Of a stretch of 32,225 bases of DNA, positions 31,497-32,225 are shown one piece after another (the first letter of the stretch is position 1; each line of letters opens with the position of its first letter). Location: IMG/VR virus record IMGVR_UViG_3300013253_000003, positions 1 through 32,225 of that record; one strand, 5' to 3'. Under the pieces are notes generated by a model that had not been told where the DNA came from, ran no database searches, and worked only from the letters and a program-made list of their open reading frames with translations. This DNA is from a virus. Made by a program: the position numbers and the translations under genes.

Positions 31497-31956
31497 CTAT
31501 CTCTTCAATACTGCGGCTCTTCTCAAAGAAGCAAAAGAGAAAGAATATGAGCATTATGACGATCCGAGATATGGTAAGTCTGTTGGCGCACATATCTTAA
31601 AAAAAGATATTCCTGAAGCTGAGATTCAAGCAAAGGAATTTTGTGATTTTTATGGTTTAGAGCAGGGATCCCCGAGATATTATAAGCTTGAAGCTGATCA
31701 CTATCTCTTACCTCATGTAGACTACAATACCACCTGTTCGGTCAATCACATCTTGAGTAATGACTCTGCACCAGTAACTATACTTGGTGAAGACTACCAC
31801 TATAAAACCGCTTTGCTCAATACTTCGGTTCAACACGGAGTAAATAACATTGGAAAGGAAGAAAGATTATTATTTAAGATATCTTTCTTTGAAAGTACGT
31901 ATGAAGAAATTAGAGAACAGATACGATCACGAGAAGCTACTTTCAGCATTGCGTAG
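31471..31956 (+). CDS. Fe(II)/2-oxoglutarate-dependent oxygenase, Asp/Asn hydroxylase type
   Basis: A 161-residue protein with the facial triad pattern of 2-oxoglutarate oxygenases: HVD at residues 82-84 (YLLPHVDYNT), a distal His122 in SVQHGVNN, and Arg132 in the following KEERLLFKISFF strand, where 2-oxoglutarate is usually bound. The final 'NtsvqHgv.N....R...ki' strand pair is typical of the small aspartyl/asparaginyl hydroxylase-like group common in marine phages. The preceding FYGLEQGSPRYYKLEADHYL segment is the expected pre-motif strand. It probably hydroxylates a protein or small metabolite; substrate unknown. An AAGGATGGA ribosome-binding site lies within the upstream gene. It overlaps both neighbours. 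Confidence 0.78.
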   Translation: MNSYLLPINYLFNTAALLKEAKEKEYEHYDDPRYGKSVGAHILKKDIPEAEIQAKEFCDFYGLEQGSPRYYKLEADHYLLPHVDYNTTCSVNHILSNDSAPVTILGEDYHYKTALLNTSVQHGVNNIGKEERLLFKISFFESTYEEIREQIRSREATFSIA

Positions 31957-32225
31957 TACTAATATTGTTGCTCCTCAAGTGCATGTAACTTCTCCTACTG
32001 GTAAAGATTATGTTTACTCAACAGGTGATCTATCAAAATTTGGTTTAGAACAAAATGCTTTTACTGTAATGAACGAAGCTTTTATAGGAACTTACGTAGA
32101 AGAGGTTTACAACGATATAGCAAAAGACTATGATATTTGCCGTGGTCGTTTCATGTCTCTGACACCAGAAAACCGTGCATATACATATCATTATGATATG
32201 TCAAAAAGATTACATATACCATTAG
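31901..32225 (+). CDS. Second 2-oxoglutarate oxygenase-like protein (3' end outside window)
   Basis: An open frame starting at ATG 31901, overlapping the end of the previous oxygenase by 56 bases, with 108 codons before the window edge. Residues ~80-108 read CRGRFMSLTPENRAYTYHYD, then MSKRLHIPL. This is the first half of the Asp/Asn hydroxylase signature, with HxD at 97-99 and the R-x-H-x-P-L strand that follows it in that family. The distal His and Arg would lie beyond the window. It is a diverged tandem relative of the preceding gene, not a copy. The start is the first in-frame ATG; a second at 32069 would remove most of the N-terminal domain. Confidence 0.65.
   Translation, partial: MKKLENRYDHEKLLSALRSTNIVAPQVHVTSPTGKDYVYSTGDLSKFGLEQNAFTVMNEAFIGTYVEEVYNDIAKDYDICRGRFMSLTPENRAYTYHYDMSKRLHIPL

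Noticed and set aside
1-32225. tRNA genes, insertion sequences or attachment sites
   Set aside because: No cloverleaf-like sequence, transposase frame, terminal inverted repeat or integrase was recognised on either strand. The intergenic space is too small to hide one.

Overview
This window is the structural (late) gene block of a tailed dsDNA phage of the T4-like myovirus supergroup, most like the marine T4-type phages (cyanophage, pelagiphage and uncultured marine myovirus relatives). The evidence is a collinear run on the minus strand that keeps T4 gene order: gp13, gp14, gp15, gp16, gp17, gp18, gp19, gp20, a gp67-position gene, a gp68-position gene, gp21, gp22 and gp23. There are also T4-type late promoter boxes (TATAAATA on the minus strand) and long repetitive tail-fibre genes full of modules known from marine phages. 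The host cannot be named from the sequence; base composition is moderately AT-rich.

Layout, right to left, which is the direction of minus-strand transcription. (1) 30380-30498 is a divergent control region. A TATAAATA late box drives the leftward structural block and a strong sigma70-type promoter drives rightward genes. (2) 30379-14748 is a translationally coupled tail-fibre/adhesin operon: two small adaptor-like proteins, two giant modular fibre proteins (1011 and 1749 aa), then four consecutive genes (241, 749, 411 and 843 aa). The four share an N-terminal module but carry different C-termini: an unknown fold, an FG-GAP-like propeller with a terminal cupredoxin-like domain, an unknown fold, and three LamG domains. 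(3) 14702-8210 holds neck and packaging genes: gp13, an enlarged gp14 with an inserted GSGY-type beta module, gp15, two extra structural genes placed between gp15 and gp16, then the small and large terminase subunits. (4) 8141-512 holds tail sheath, tail tube, portal, two prohead core genes, prohead protease, scaffold and major capsid protein, closed by an intrinsic terminator with a UUCG loop. (5) 1-435 is the 5' part of another tail-tube-fold structural gene with its own late promoter.

The plus-strand genes at 30499-32225 differ in kind. They are a compact SET-domain protein, an unrecognised 215-aa protein, and two overlapping Fe(II)/2-oxoglutarate-dependent oxygenases of the Asp/Asn hydroxylase type (the second is cut by the window edge). 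They are packed with overlaps behind one sigma70-like promoter and look like a protein-modification cassette next to the tail genes.

Points most worth follow-up: two tail proteins carry cupredoxin-like domains with an apparent complete type-1 copper ligand set (His...Cys-x2-His-x2-Met); the SET/2OG cassette; the shared-N-terminus adhesin family; Asp-Ser dipeptide enrichment confined to tail proteins, most of it also creating GANTC sites; and two late promoters placed so close to start codons that the transcripts should be nearly leaderless.
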